Of a stretch of 64,000 nt of DNA, positions 23,640 through 34,496 are shown in pieces. The translations under genes were made by a program, and so were the position numbers. Numbering within the stretch: the first letter of the stretch is position 1; every line of letters starts with the position of its first letter. Below the pieces are notes generated by a model. The model had not been told where the DNA came from, did no database searches, and worked only from the letters and a program-made list of their open reading frames with translations. The stretch spans positions 285,282,492 to 285,346,491 of the forward strand of contig OY856186.1 in the NCBI GenBank assembly GCA_963693315.1. Direction: 5' to 3'. The DNA comes from Diogma glabrata (lineage: Eukaryota; Arthropoda; Insecta; Diptera; Cylindrotomidae).

Positions 23640-24700
23640 CACTTAAATACCTTTTAAGACCCAGGTCCCACAACACAACAACTTGCGCTCTAAGGTGTTG
23701 ATGAACGCTTTTTTTAAACCTCTGCGAATTGAAACCACCTGAGGCAAACTTTTCCATTTGTATGCAGTTCGGACAAAGAAGTCTTTCTGCGATCTGCCAA
23801 TATGACAGCGTGGGATCTCAACCGTTTGACTGCTTGCACTAGTCGATTGCCGAGTGGAACGGGGGTGAGACTAAGTTTGAGGCATGATGCTACTGATTTC
23901 ATCTGAGCACTGCTGATGACGATATTTGTAAAAAACAACGAGGTCTGCAACAGTGCGACAATGTTGTAGGGAATCAAGTTTTGATTTCAAATCTCGATCA
24001 CCCACAATTCAGTATAGCCCGCTTTTGAACAGAGTCCAAGAGGGCCAAGATGGAAACAGATGCAGCACCCCAAACTTGACTACAGTATTCCATACAGGGA
24101 CGAATATAGAACTTATAAACATGGAGCAATTGGTATGGAGTGAATTTTTTTTGAGAGGCCCGGTTTTCTAAATGCGCTTTTTGCCATCGCCATTGCATGA
24201 TCGTTCCAGAGTAGGTCATTTGAAACTGTGACACCCAATAAACGAATTCTTTTACATTCACCTATTGGTTCATCACACATGCTGAATGAAATATCTTTGG
24301 AGAACTCGGTCTTTGATCTGGAAACAACCAACAGCTGTGTTTTGGTATAGTTGAAACTGACCAGGTTTTGGTCACCCCAATAGGCGACATTTTTTTAGGT
24401 CTTTATTCACGTTTATGATAGCATCTCTCCGGGCAGGATTAATTCGTTCGTGCATTTTACCTTTTGAAGGAAGGGATTCGAACGACTTGTGCAGAGAACT
24501 ATCATCTGCAAAACGCCTTGATGGAGTTTGAAAGCTGATTCAAGCCTATATTTGGAATTAGGCGATTCTATAGAGAGAAAATTTTCAGAAACTTGTGTTT
24601 CTGTAAGGAATAGAATGTTCGGTTTGGCGTACTTAAAATGATGTTGCACGTGGTCATGGTTAGCGTTCAATCCGCAGATGTTTTAAACATGCATTTTTAT
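23640..24700 (-). pseudogene. LINE-B with internal deletion joining endonuclease to RT core
   Basis: From the right: NICGLNANHDHVQHHF and KPNILFLTETQVSENF are the start of an APE endonuclease. After about 50 residues the sequence changes frame to FADDSSLHKSF, which is the RT catalytic box. Then come NLVSFNYTKTQLLV and RLLGVTVSNDLLWNDH (thumb), then YIRPCMEYCSQVWG and the C-terminal tail with HIGRSQKDFF, ending near 23640. Most of the endonuclease and RT fingers/palm are missing. Additional frameshifts are present. It resembles CR1/L2/Jockey-group LINEs, unlike LINE-A. Confidence 0.8.
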
Positions 24701-26197
24701 TTTTTTTTGATTCATATATTTGTTGTCCCTGCAAATACCGTGGATATGCCGGTTTATGGGCGGGTGAATTGCGCATATTTTACCACTTGCAGACTTATAT
24801 CCTTTCTGTTGTACTACTATATATGTATCAAAAGGTTTATTTTTTATGTTTTATTAAAGAATGGAATCATGATAAGATGAAGATGGAGAAACAATAACAA
24901 TATTATTAGTGAAAAACAAATTGTGAGAAATTTGCAGAAAACAAACTAATTACCAATAATCCAGCTGATGCAGCGCAACCCAGATTCACAACCTCAATCG
25001 AGGCACAACGCCCACACATAATTATATGTTGGTCTGATTCCTCGGAAGAGCCAATGAGCGGTACTACTACGGAACGCTGCCTAGCTAAGATTGGGAGTGC
25101 TGCCGTTGACTAACTAAAGTTCGTCCGCCAGCACCCCAATATATTATCTTGGCTAATGATATCTCCTGCCATTGCCAGTGGTATGTGATATCTCACGCTA
25201 ACTCATATGTCAATGGCAGAGACTGAAGTACGCGGGGTAGTCAGACCCGTAGATCAACATTGATCATAATCGATCAAAATCGACCCCTCCTACCACCTTT
25301 GGGTATTTTCTATGGGTCCTTAGGTCTTTTTTATTATTACTAAATTACTTTGTTTATTTCATATTACTTCGGAGTTGTTTCTAAAAATAGATTTCGTTAA
25401 CGGAAATTCTAAAGAACGATGTGTTCGATAACTATAGTAAAGTGTGACCAAAAAAGTGTGACCAAAAAAATCGTTAAGTATATCAAAACAATGATTTTCA
25501 TACATTTTGCTACAAAATTTTTTTTGACAAGCGGGAAACATTTTTTTTTGATGGGAAACATTTTTAAATAGAAACATTTGTGTCAAAAAAGTAATTATGA
25601 CATGAAATGTAATTGAACATAAAATTGGACATGAAATATGGTTTCATCCCACTTCAGCTGCTTTTAACTGATAGGAACAGTTGGAAAATACCATATTGTA
25701 GCAGATGCCGTTTTTATTGTAATGATCGGCCCTTTTTCGATTCTTGCTCTGTATTAAGAATCAATATCATAATTCACTATTCTATTTTAATTCCTACTCT
25801 ATATCAAAATAAAAAATTCAAAGGCAAAAACAGTTAAAGAGAGTCCGTAAATCGATTTATTATTTTGTTTTTACCTACCTAATAGTGGAATTTGGGTCAC
25901 ACAAGTATTATATTAAAAACAGAATATGAAAATTTCATCAAAATATTCAACGTGAATGAGTTTTCGGTAGTTCAGAATTTATTAAATGTGAAATTGTAGC
26001 TTTTAATTTTTGTGATATTTTGTGATATGAATAGAAATGGCGCGACAATATATGTTGATTTTTTTTTGCCTTTTTTCTCATTCAACTGGATCTGTAATTT
26101 GAGTTCATGGGAGGGAAATTCTGAATGACTATTGGGCTTGAAGGTGATCAAGGTATATTTGAAAAGAAACGAAGATAGAAAATTCTCGCATCAAACG
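24701..26197. other. No gene recognised; R2 repeat segment
   Basis: 24950-25260 is GC-richer than its surroundings and may be LINE 5' leader. 25600-25720 contains an AACAGTTGGAAAATA/TTGTAGCAGAT block shared with 36300-36370 and 50836-51200 (repeat R2). No convincing ORF. Confidence 0.5.
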
Positions 26198-26517
26198 AAT
26201 GGAATTCACCACTGTATCTTCTCTTCGTGGACTTCGAACGCGCCTTCGACTCAATCAACAGAAGTGCGATATGGAAGAAACTTTGTGAAATGGGCGTTCC
26301 GAAGAAAATAGTTGATCTAATCAAAGAAATGTATCGGGATGCTGAAAACAGAATACAATACAGTGATAAATACTACAACCACCCAGTAGTGAGACAAGGC
26401 TGTGTACTATCCCCGCTACTATTCCTAATAGTACTAGATAGTATCATGAGAAAGCTCGATGATGCAAGTCCAAATGGAATCCAATGGAACACAACAAGAC
26501 AGCTCAATGATCTAGAC
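26198..26517 (+). pseudogene. LINE-A2, RT part 1 (5'-truncated, then split by a hAT)
   Basis: Starts abruptly at NEWNSPLYLLFVDFERAF, continues DSINRSAIWKKLCEMGVPKK, then VRQGCVLSPLLFLIVLDS, ending QLND. These are RT motifs from the first catalytic Asp to the GCVLSP box. It is 5'-truncated, as is common for LINE insertions. The frame is open here and resumes with LDYADD at 35423 onwards once the 8,905-bp insertion plus one target duplication are discounted. Same family as LINE-A1. Confidence 0.9.
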
Positions 26518-26879
26518 CAGCGGTTCTTAAACTTTTTTGTATTGCGACCCCAAATTTTAAATGCCATATTTTGGCGACCCACCTATATTTTTTTTGACAG
26601 ATAAACGTTATTGAAAAAAAAAAAAACGTTTAATTAAACAACAAAAACTATTTTATTTGCAGCTAATATAAAAATAAAAATTTATAACATTACTTCGGTC
26701 TGAAAGACCTAAGTATAACAATCATGAGCCAAAAATGAAATTCTTACCCCCACTTTTTTTGGCATTTCTCGACGTTTTAGAACCTACTTTCTCCAAAAAA
26801 GCAAAAAAAAAATGTATGTCTCTCTGCCGGCCGTCCGTCATTACCTACGCTGCAGGGAAAACCGCTGGAAGGATTTCAA

Positions 26880-27500
26880 AAATTTTTCTTTCTAAAAATA
26901 GGTATACTCAAGGCACGGGTTCGAAAGGAGTCTGTGTTCGATAGCTGTACCGGAAGTGTGTCCAAAAAATCATTAAGTGTGTCAAAAAATCATTAAGTGT
27001 GTCAAAAACAACAAATTTTCATACTTTTGGCTTGAAAAACGTTCATTTTAAGTGACTACGAGTAGGAACATAGAATTTGGAAAAACCTTGATGGTAGCGA
27101 TTGGTATGTGAGATCAAAAACTAGATTATTGCATTATAAGTTTGTCAAAAAAAAGGTTGTAAACTGTGTCAAAAGAAAGATTTTTATTAATTTTTTTACC
27201 CAATTTTTTGGAAAAGAATAAAATTAATTATTTGTTTAAATGAAATTTTATTATTATTATTGAGAATTATGGCAGTATAAGTTTGTCAAAAAAATGTTGT
27301 CAAGTGTGTCAAAAGAAAGATTTTTATTGACTTTTTTACCCAATTTTTCGGAAAAAAATAAAATTAATAATTTGTATGACATGAAATTTTATTATTATTG
27401 AGAATTATGGCATTATAAGTTTGTCAAAAAAATAATGTCAAGCGTGTCAAAAAATGATTTCATTTATTTTTTAGCCAATTTTTTGGAAACAAAATGTAGC
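26880..27500. repeat. GTGTCAAAAA-rich tandem repeat, ~130-bp period
   Basis: About 2.6 copies of a block running TATAAGTTTGTCAAAAAAA, GTGTCAAAAGAAAGATTTTT, ACCCAATTTTT and ATGAAATTTTATTATTATT from 27133. Looser copies begin near 26930. A related GTGTGACCAAAAAA tract is at 25440-25475. Confidence 0.75.
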
Positions 27501-27544
27501 TGTTTTTATGATGAAATGTAATTGAAAATGAAATTGGACATGGA

Positions 27545-27990
27545 CATTTTTTAATTTGTTATAGTTTTTGAAATATTTTTGCAATTTTGAAAAAAGTTTG
27601 TATTTTTGATTTTGTAATAATTTTTGCAATATTTTTAGAATTATGGAAAAAGTTTTAATTTTTGATTTTGTAAGAATTTTTGGAATATTTTTAGAATTTT
27701 GAAAAATTTTAAATTTTTGATTTTATTAAAATTTTTGGAGTTTTGAAAAAAGTTTCAATTTTTGATTTTGTAATGATTTTGGCAATATTTTCAGAATTTT
27801 GGAAAAGTTTGAATTTTTAAGAATTTTTGGAATATTATTGGAATTTAGAAAAAGTTTAAATATTTGATTTTATTCTAATTTTTGGAATATTTTTGGAATT
27901 TTGAAAAAAGTTGGATTTTATTTAATTTTTACAATATTTTTGGAATTTTGAAAGAAATATGAATTTGTAATTTTGTAATATTTTCTCGAA
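27545..27990. repeat. ~60-bp AT minisatellite
   Basis: Seven or so degenerate units built on AATTTTTGATTTTGTAA, TTTTTGGAATATTTTT and GAATTTTGAAAAAAGTTT. Non-coding. Confidence 0.75.
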
Positions 27991-28067
27991 ACGCTAAATG
28001 GAGAGGTTTTTGACTAGTTTGCTGAGTGTATCATCTTTTCACTAAATTATGTTAATTTATGATCTGT

Positions 28068-28260
28068 TATAATTTTCTGGCATCGTATTGATGTTTCGTG
28101 TTAGTTTTGTAATAAATTTCTAAACAGAGAAAAAAAAACTTGTATTTTTACAAAGAGCTGTGTTTGGTATACATCGCTGCCCAAAACTAAAAACCATGTC
28201 CTCATAAAAGTTTTTTGCCGAAAACTATATCAAAATCCTTAACCCAGACCGAAGTCTTTA
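28068..28260 (+). repeat. Dispersed repeat R1, copy 3
   Basis: Collinear with 3808-3995 (TTTCGTGTTAGTTTTGTAAT, TGCCCAAAACTAAAA, CTCATAAAAG) but diverged. It lies inside hAT-B, beside the transposase remnant. Confidence 0.7.
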
Positions 28261-28277
28261 AAACATTAAAATATTTT

Positions 28278-28463
28278 TTAATGTGATGGGTGTGGGTGCT
28301 TTTTAGAGCAAAGTAACGTTAATTGTGGCTCGATTTCCGAAAGCGCTGGTCTCAATACATTTTTTTTAATATTGCGCAATTGAGAGCGATATTTTGATTT
28401 AATATATATATACAATAAGGATGAAAATGCATTTTCGCACAAATATGTTGTGGAAAATGTCAA
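28278..28463 (-). pseudogene. hAT transposase C-terminal remnant
   Basis: Reads TTYLCENAFSSLLYIYIKSK, then RPALSEIEPQLTLLC and HPSH at the end. This matches the C-terminal dimerisation segment of ZBED5/FAM200-like hAT transposases, typically STxYLCExAFSxLxxIKxKxR followed by LSxxEPxI and HPSH. The N-terminal BED finger and the catalytic DDE core are gone. Its orientation defines hAT-B as minus-strand. Confidence 0.8.
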
Positions 28464-28499
28464 AATAATTTGAACTGTTTCTCCCTTTTAATTGACAAC

Positions 28500-28870
28500 C
28501 AAAAAAATTTCCTGGTATTTGATCCTTAAATAGTACTTTCAAAGTACTATGGCAGGATAGTTCAGCAAATTCTTATTGAGCTTTTATGTCCATATGTTGT
28601 ATATCTTTAAGTTTTATGTTAAAAGGCTGAACTATCCAACGGTGTTGTGAAATATTGAATTATTGAATTATGAATATTGAATTATTGAACGATCCGACTA
28701 CAAAATTGTACTGTGGATTGTGTAATGTCACCAAAAGATAAGTTAAAACATTACGAAATTTAAAAAGTCATCCAATTCTAAAACCTTGAAAAATTAATTC
28801 AAAATCCTTGCAAAGTTTGTTAATTTAAGACATATATAGGGAAAATTTATTTTTTTAATATTTATAATAT
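28500..28870. other. Short inverted repeats inside hAT-B
   Basis: TAGTACTTT-C-AAAGTACTA near 28531-28549, and GGATAGTTCAGC/GCTGAACTATCC bracketing about 86 bp near 28555-28640. The latter could be a tiny MITE. No gene. Confidence 0.55.
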
Positions 28871-29533
28871 TGTTACGTTTTTCCAAACTTCCTTCGAATT
28901 GGCCTAACTCACAATTCGATAAACGTAATTCCCAATCTCTTCCTGAGTTCGATCACTGATTAGTAAGCACAAACACCAGGTTTTATTAAGTATTCAACAC
29001 CTTAACTGTTCCACAACAACAGGAAAACAAGGCAGCAAACAATATTCTTAACTAGAATATTCTTTTAACAGCTTCAGAAACTCCAACGGTTTATTGTAGA
29101 AATTTCCAGTAATTCAACGTTCAAAATAATACACAAATTATTTCTACTTAATAACACTTTAAACTTTATTTACAAAATAACTTTACACGAAAACTAATTT
29201 AAAGATCACTTTTATAATTTTAACTTCACAATCGCAGGTTTAAAATAAACTAATTAAAAACTACAAAAGGTATTTTTCTTATATACCTTCTGCAATACTT
29301 CTAGATAATTCGACATCACTTTCCAGAAACCTTGAGAAAACATTAGAATATTCGATTATTTTACGTTATGTTGATTTGATTCATAAAATCGTTTATGTTG
29401 ACCCTATTTCTAAGAAGAGACAACAACAACAATATTCATTTCATTAACTTGTTTGTTGATTTTATTTTCCTGGAAGTGACCGTAATCGTTTAGATCTTTC
29501 TGTAATCGTCTAGATTTTTCTGCAATCGTAACA
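28871..29533 (-). repeat. Gypsy 3' LTR
   Basis: 663 bp, TGTTACGTTTTTCC...CTGCAATCGTAACA in plus orientation. Because the element is on the minus strand, this is the downstream LTR. Confidence 0.96.
28982..28987 (-). terminator. Candidate polyadenylation signal AATAAA in 3' LTR
   Basis: Minus-strand AATAAA within CTTAATAAAACC, about 110 bp from the LTR end. The same hexamer is in the 5' LTR. No experimental support. Confidence 0.4.
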
Positions 29534-29546
29534 ATACCCTCCACTT
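29534..29546 (-). promoter_or_regulatory. Polypurine tract for plus-strand priming
   Basis: Minus-strand AGTGGAGGGTAT sits directly against the 3' LTR start TGTTACG... in sense orientation. It is the expected position and composition for the PPT. It overlaps the last base or two of the pol stop codon. Confidence 0.8.
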
Positions 29547-32500
29547 AAGCCTGTTCGTCCCGAACAGGATCTAGCTCTCCTTTGTATAAGGCCAATCTTT
29601 CCAAATGTACTACTTTCGCTTTGCCTCGATGGCCTTTCTTAATTCTATAAACCACGTCATTCAACTTCGTTATAATGTTGTAAGGTCCTTCCCATGCAGC
29701 TTGCAGTTTTGGTGATAACCCTCGTTTTCGTTGTGGGTTGTGTAGCCATACTAATTGTCCTTCTTCGAAACCTTTATTATTAGATCGTATATCATATCGG
29801 GCTTTCATTTTATCACTGGTCTGTTGTATCTTCTGCCGAACAAGATTGTGAATATCCTCAAGGTTCTTCCTGATTCGATTGACGTATTCTTGCGCAGACA
29901 ATGATGTTGATGGTACCGCTCCGAATTTGAGGTCACCAGGAAGTCTTAAATCACTTCCAAAAATAGTTTGAGCTGGTGTCATGGTCGTGGTGTCATGAAC
30001 TGCTGATCTGTATGCCATCAAAAACAAAGGAATGTGTTGGTCCCAGTTACGTTGATTCTTACTGACCACTTTTGCTAGAAATTCCTCCAAAGTAGCATTG
30101 AATCTCTCAACCATCCCATCTGACTGTGGGTGTGAAGCTGTCGTCCTCGTTTTGTTAATCCCCAGCATTTGACAAATTTCCTGGAATACAGCTGACTCGA
30201 AGTTCCGTCCCTGATCGGTGTGGATCTCCATAGGAACTCCATAGCGGCTGATCCAATTATTTATCACAGCTTCAGCGATTGTGGTTGCTTCCTGGTTGGG
30301 AATCGCACACACTTCCGGCCACTTACTGAAGTAGTCCATGATCACAAGCACATATTTATTCTGATTATCAGTTGTTGGAAATGGTCCCGCTACATCCATT
30401 GCGATCCTTTCAAATGGAGCACCTACATTGTATTGCTTCATTTTTCCATGACTTCTTCGTGCGGGTCCTTTCACCGCCGCACATTTATCGCATTTTTGAC
30501 ACCACTCCACAATTGATTGCCGAGTCCCCGCCCAGTAAAACCGTTGTCGTATTTTTGCAAGAGTTTTATTTATCCCAAGATGACCTCCACTCGTTCCTTC
30601 GTGATACTCCCTTAGTACTGCTTCTATTTTCCTTTTTGGTACCACTGTAAGGGATTGCTTTATCTTGCCATCGGAGCTTTCCCATACTCTCTTTAAACAT
30701 CCATCCTCTAACTGGAGACTGTCCCATTGCGCCCAGTACGCCTTCAAAGTTGGAGTTTTATCAGAAATTTCTCCCCATACTGGTTTGCAGCCCTTTTCCT
30801 TGAACTCGATGATGGGTGCAAGATCCGGATCTTCTAATTGATCTTTTCTTATGGCTTCAGCAGTCCATTCATCGTCAGGTAGCACTTGTAGTAATCGTAC
30901 ATCGATGATGTTCTCCTTATTTTCTTGACGACTGCAATGCTTGCATTCAACTTCACAGGGTCGTCTCGATAATGCATCAGCGTTCCCATGTGCAGTACCC
31001 TTTCGATGTTCAATGTCCAAATCGTACGCCTGCAACCGTTCGATCCAACGTGCTACTTGTCCCTCTGGATTTTTGAACTGGAGTAACCACCTTAACGCAC
31101 CATGGTCAGTTCTGAGATGAAATTTCTGACCATACAAGTATTTATGAAAATGTTTGACGCATTTCATAATGGCCAATAACTCCTTCCGGGTAACACAATA
31201 ATTTCGCTCCGGCTTTGATAACATTTTCGAGAAATAAGCTATCACCTTTTCCTGACCATCTGTTTTCTGCGACAGTACTCCTCCTATACCTTCATTACTG
31301 GCATCAGTATCCAAAATAAACTGAACATTTGGTATAGGATAGGATAGAATTGGAGCCGTACACAATCTCCTTCGGAGCTCCACAAATGCTTGTTCCTGAG
31401 GTTCATTCCATTCAAATGCTTTATCTTTTCTTGTTAACTCATGCAGACTTTTGGCAACGTTGGCGAATCCTGGCACAAACCGTCTGTAATATGTGCACAA
31501 TCCAAGGAAGCTTCGTAGTTCATGTAGGTTTTTCGGTCTTGGCCAGTTCATAACTGCTGCAATCTTGTCAGAATCGGTATGAATTCCTTTTGCCGTAACC
31601 TTATGTCCCAAATATTTTACTTCTTCCTTGAAAAGTGAGCACTTTTTGGGACTTAACTTTAAACCTGCTGCTTGCAACCTTTCCAGTACCTCCGCCAAGT
31701 TCCTCAAGTGATCATCAAAGTCTTTGCCCATGACGATGATGTCATCCAAATATACAAGGCATGTTTTCCAGTGCAAGCCTTTAAGTACCCGTTCCATTAA
31801 TCTCTCGAAAGTTGCGGGAGCGTTGCATAACCCAAATGGCATGACATTAAATTGCCATAGTCCATTCCCTACACTGAACGCTGTTTTCTCCCGATCTTCA
31901 TCCGCAACTTCAACCTGCCAGTAACCACTCTGCAGATCCAGTGTTGAAAACAATCTTGAACCCGATAATGTATCCAGTGTATCATCAATCCTAGGCAATG
32001 GGTAGCTATCCTTCTTCGTAACTATGTTTAGTTTCCTGTAGTCAACACAAAATCTCAAGCTCCCATCTTTCTTGCCAACTAACACCACAGGTGAGCTCCA
32101 GGGACTGTCTGAAGGCTCAATCACACCAGCTTCTTTCATATCTCTCACCATTTTATCAGCTTCCTCTCTTTTAGCTAATGGTAATCGTCTTGGTGCCTGG
32201 CGTATCGGCTTTTCTGCTCCGGTGTCAATACGATGTTTTACCATATTGGTTCTGCCATTCCCTTCAGGTGTACTACAGAATACAGACTTGTGCCGCTCCA
32301 ACAATTGACGTGCTGCTTTCTTCTGTTCTTCTGAAAGCCCTTCTGTGCATTTCTGCACAAGTTGCTCCATTTCTGCCTTTTGTTGTTTTGTGTTGACCGA
32401 GCAATTGATGTTTTTCTGCTCGCACTTTATTATTTTAGCTACCTCTTCACATTGTCCTATGATTGATCCTTTCTTCATTGTTTTCTGCGTATCTGACAGA

Positions 32501-33084
32501 TTTAAAACTCTTAATGGTATTTTGTAATCAGCATCCGATCTAACTAAAGTTTTCCCTATAACGACTTCTTTAAAATTTTGATGTTCTTTGTTGGCTTCTA
32601 CAACCCACAACCTGGGTGACCCAGAACCTCCTTCCAACTTTCCCCAAATGATTGTTTCTGATTGGGGTGGCAGCTTTTCCTTGTGATCTAATATTATTCG
32701 ACGAACACAATTTGAATCTTCACCATTAAACTGGAGTGGCAACTCAACATTTCCGTACGTGAGTACTCCTTTGCCAGCATCAATAACGAATCCATTTGGC
32801 CTCATGAAGTCCATTCCCAGGATTACTTCATCCACAATGTCAGCTACAACCACTTCATGTTGAAAGTGAGTATTCCCGATTTCAAAGTTGACCACTTTCT
32901 TTCCTTTAATACTTGCACTTTCACCAGTAGCTGTCTGCATTCGGTATCTTCCTGCTGGTTTTAGTTTCCCTTTCACAACATCAGTGCGGACAATTGTATT
33001 TGTTGCTCCCGTATCTAACGTGATGAAACAACTTTTTCCATCAATATTAGCCCTAACAGTAAGGCTGTCACCTCCCCTTGTCAA
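29545..33084 (-). CDS. pol: Gypsy pol polyprotein (PR-RT-RH-IN), intact
   Basis: The frame is open for 1,179 codons from the TTG at 33084 and really extends upstream to about 33168, where it overlaps gag in the -1 frame. Positions are counted from 33084. Aspartic protease DTGA is at 24-27. RT has the first Asp in TLDLQSGYWQ at 383 and YLDD at 445-448. RNase H has Asp592, Glu635 and Asp660, with NADALSRRP after 700. Integrase has a zinc-binding HHCC (His828, His835, Cys865, Cys868) and a D,D35E triad at Asp897, Asp957 and Glu993. A GPY motif, WEGPYNII, is near 1131. No stops or frameshifts, and all catalytic residues are present, so activity is plausible. No chromodomain and no env. It would be made as a gag-pol fusion by frameshifting at 33162-33168. 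Confidence 0.96.
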   Translation of the reverse strand: MTRGGDSLTVRANIDGKSCFITLDTGATNTIVRTDVVKGKLKPAGRYRMQTATGESASIKGKKVVNFEIGNTHFQHEVVVADIVDEVILGMDFMRPNGFVIDAGKGVLTYGNVELPLQFNGEDSNCVRRIILDHKEKLPPQSETIIWGKLEGGSGSPRLWVVEANKEHQNFKEVVIGKTLVRSDADYKIPLRVLNLSDTQKTMKKGSIIGQCEEVAKIIKCEQKNINCSVNTKQQKAEMEQLVQKCTEGLSEEQKKAARQLLERHKSVFCSTPEGNGRTNMVKHRIDTGAEKPIRQAPRRLPLAKREEADKMVRDMKEAGVIEPSDSPWSSPVVLVGKKDGSLRFCVDYRKLNIVTKKDSYPLPRIDDTLDTLSGSRLFSTLDLQSGYWQVEVADEDREKTAFSVGNGLWQFNVMPFGLCNAPATFERLMERVLKGLHWKTCLVYLDDIIVMGKDFDDHLRNLAEVLERLQAAGLKLSPKKCSLFKEEVKYLGHKVTAKGIHTDSDKIAAVMNWPRPKNLHELRSFLGLCTYYRRFVPGFANVAKSLHELTRKDKAFEWNEPQEQAFVELRRRLCTAPILSYPIPNVQFILDTDASNEGIGGVLSQKTDGQEKVIAYFSKMLSKPERNYCVTRKELLAIMKCVKHFHKYLYGQKFHLRTDHGALRWLLQFKNPEGQVARWIERLQAYDLDIEHRKGTAHGNADALSRRPCEVECKHCSRQENKENIIDVRLLQVLPDDEWTAEAIRKDQLEDPDLAPIIEFKEKGCKPVWGEISDKTPTLKAYWAQWDSLQLEDGCLKRVWESSDGKIKQSLTVVPKRKIEAVLREYHEGTSGGHLGINKTLAKIRQRFYWAGTRQSIVEWCQKCDKCAAVKGPARRSHGKMKQYNVGAPFERIAMDVAGPFPTTDNQNKYVLVIMDYFSKWPEVCAIPNQEATTIAEAVINNWISRYGVPMEIHTDQGRNFESAVFQEICQMLGINKTRTTASHPQSDGMVERFNATLEEFLAKVVSKNQRNWDQHIPLFLMAYRSAVHDTTTMTPAQTIFGSDLRLPGDLKFGAVPSTSLSAQEYVNRIRKNLEDIHNLVRQKIQQTSDKMKARYDIRSNNKGFEEGQLVWLHNPQRKRGLSPKLQAAWEGPYNIITKLNDVVYRIKKGHRGKAKVVHLERLALYKGELDPVRDEQA

Positions 33085-33143
33085 TCTCGATACGTGGATG
33101 AAGGTTATGGGGCAATTGGTTGTGGGAGCCAGCTTACGCCCCT

Positions 33144-34496
33144 TTAGGCTGACTCGTTGTAGTTTAACGGATGCGGCGCTGCTCCATCGTCTTCTCTAGC
33201 TTGCTGCACCCGTTCTTCTGCTTGACGTCTCTGCATAGGCGATGCTGATCTTGCTCGTTTCCTTCTAACATCTCGACATTCTCTCGAAATATGGCCCAAC
33301 TTGCCACATAACCAGCATCGTATTCTGTCACTTCGAATGCTTTCTCTTGCTCTGGGCTTGTAATTGTTATCATCAGCCAACTCTACCCGGCGTATTTTAA
33401 TTGATGGTTTAATAATTGCTTGTGCAGTTTCATTTGTTAAGGCATAAGCAATAGTTTCTGCGAATGTTGCTTTTGGCGACAACATTACTGCCTTTCGTGT
33501 TTCTGGATCACGAATGCCATCAGTAAAAGCCTCGATCTTCATTTTCTCCATAAAATACGGTGGAGTACTCGAGTGTGCCAAATGTACAAGCCGTTCTACT
33601 GCCGAAGAATAGTCCTGAAGGCTTTCTCCATTCCGTTGCAAGCGACCCTTTAACTCGATCCGGTATAGCTCCTTTTTGTGGTCGCTGCCATATTTTCGTT
33701 CCAATGCATTCATCACTTCAGCATAGCTTTTTCGGTCACTTTCTGGCACTGCCTGTAGTGCTTCAGCTGCGTCCCCCTTAAGAGCTACTATCAATGCAGC
33801 TAGACGATTTTCAGCGTTCCAAACGTTTTGATCTGCTGCGGTCTCGAACTGGAACTTGAAGATGCCGAAAGATGTGGTACCGTCATATGATGGTGGTTTT
33901 AGTTTGATATTTGCTGCTTGATGTACCACCTGTGAGGTAACTTTGGTCGTCTCAACATCCTGCAACCGTTTTTCGAAATCATCAACTTTGGAAAGTACCT
34001 TTTTGTTTTCGTCATGCACTTTTTGTTCTAATTCTTGGATATCGTTTTGAATCTTCTCGACTTTTCCATCGAATGCCGTTGACATTTGTAGAAGTTTCTC
34101 ATCCAAATGTTGATGTATTCCAATTTTCAACTCGTTTATTTGCTGGTTCATCTCATCTTTATTTGCAGCAAGTGTTGCAGTAATCTCTTCTCTATTAACA
34201 GCCATGTTATTGTTGACTGTTTCTAGCTGTTGATTGATGTTGCTACTTTGTTGATCAAATTTTTGATTCAGCTCGTCTTTATTGGCAACCATATTAGCGT
34301 TTACGGCAGCCAATTGCTGATTCTGTTGACTGATGTTCAAACTCATCTGTTGCATCATAGCCAATAACTGCATAAAATCGCAGTTTCCAGATGGTAATGT
34401 TGTTGTTGTTTCTGCAACAAAACTTTTCTCCTCATCAGCTGCCACTAGATCATTATTTGTACTAATCACTCCAAACTGGTAACTTTCCATGTCCAT
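33144..34496 (-). CDS. gag: Gypsy gag with coiled coil and CCHC zinc knuckle
   Basis: 450 codons from ATG at 34496. Residues about 55-190 are Gln/Asn/Glu-rich with recurring ANKDELNQ/NREEITATL-type heptads, predicted coiled coil. Residues about 198-360 match the retrotransposon gag capsid (LKPPSYDGTTSFGIFKFQFE, ALKGDAAEALQ, LERKYGSDHKKEL). The zinc knuckle RCWLCGKLGHISREC has C394, C397, H402 and C407 (CX2CX4HX4C), followed by an Arg-rich stretch. It builds the virus-like particle and binds the RNA. It ends LNYNESA-stop. The last 8 codons overlap the pol frame. A short SAP-like ORF overlaps its start in another frame. Confidence 0.95.
   Translation of the reverse strand: MDMESYQFGVISTNNDLVAADEEKSFVAETTTTLPSGNCDFMQLLAMMQQMSLNISQQNQQLAAVNANMVANKDELNQKFDQQSSNINQQLETVNNNMAVNREEITATLAANKDEMNQQINELKIGIHQHLDEKLLQMSTAFDGKVEKIQNDIQELEQKVHDENKKVLSKVDDFEKRLQDVETTKVTSQVVHQAANIKLKPPSYDGTTSFGIFKFQFETAADQNVWNAENRLAALIVALKGDAAEALQAVPESDRKSYAEVMNALERKYGSDHKKELYRIELKGRLQRNGESLQDYSSAVERLVHLAHSSTPPYFMEKMKIEAFTDGIRDPETRKAVMLSPKATFAETIAYALTNETAQAIIKPSIKIRRVELADDNNYKPRARESIRSDRIRCWLCGKLGHISRECRDVRRKRARSASPMQRRQAEERVQQAREDDGAAPHPLNYNESA
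33162..33168 (-). promoter_or_regulatory. Candidate -1 frameshift heptamer GTTAAAC
   Basis: In gag frame the sequence is CCG TTA AAC, so the heptamer G TTA AAC sits as X XXY YYZ. Slipping back one base gives GTT AAA C and enters the pol frame, which is open from here on. The gag stop is 16 bases further on. GUUAAAC is a known frameshift heptamer (equine arteritis virus). No downstream pseudoknot was modelled. Confidence 0.7.

Noticed and set aside
30220..33199. Plus-strand ORFs across the gypsy pol region
   Set aside because: Shadows of the intact minus-strand pol frame with no domain match.
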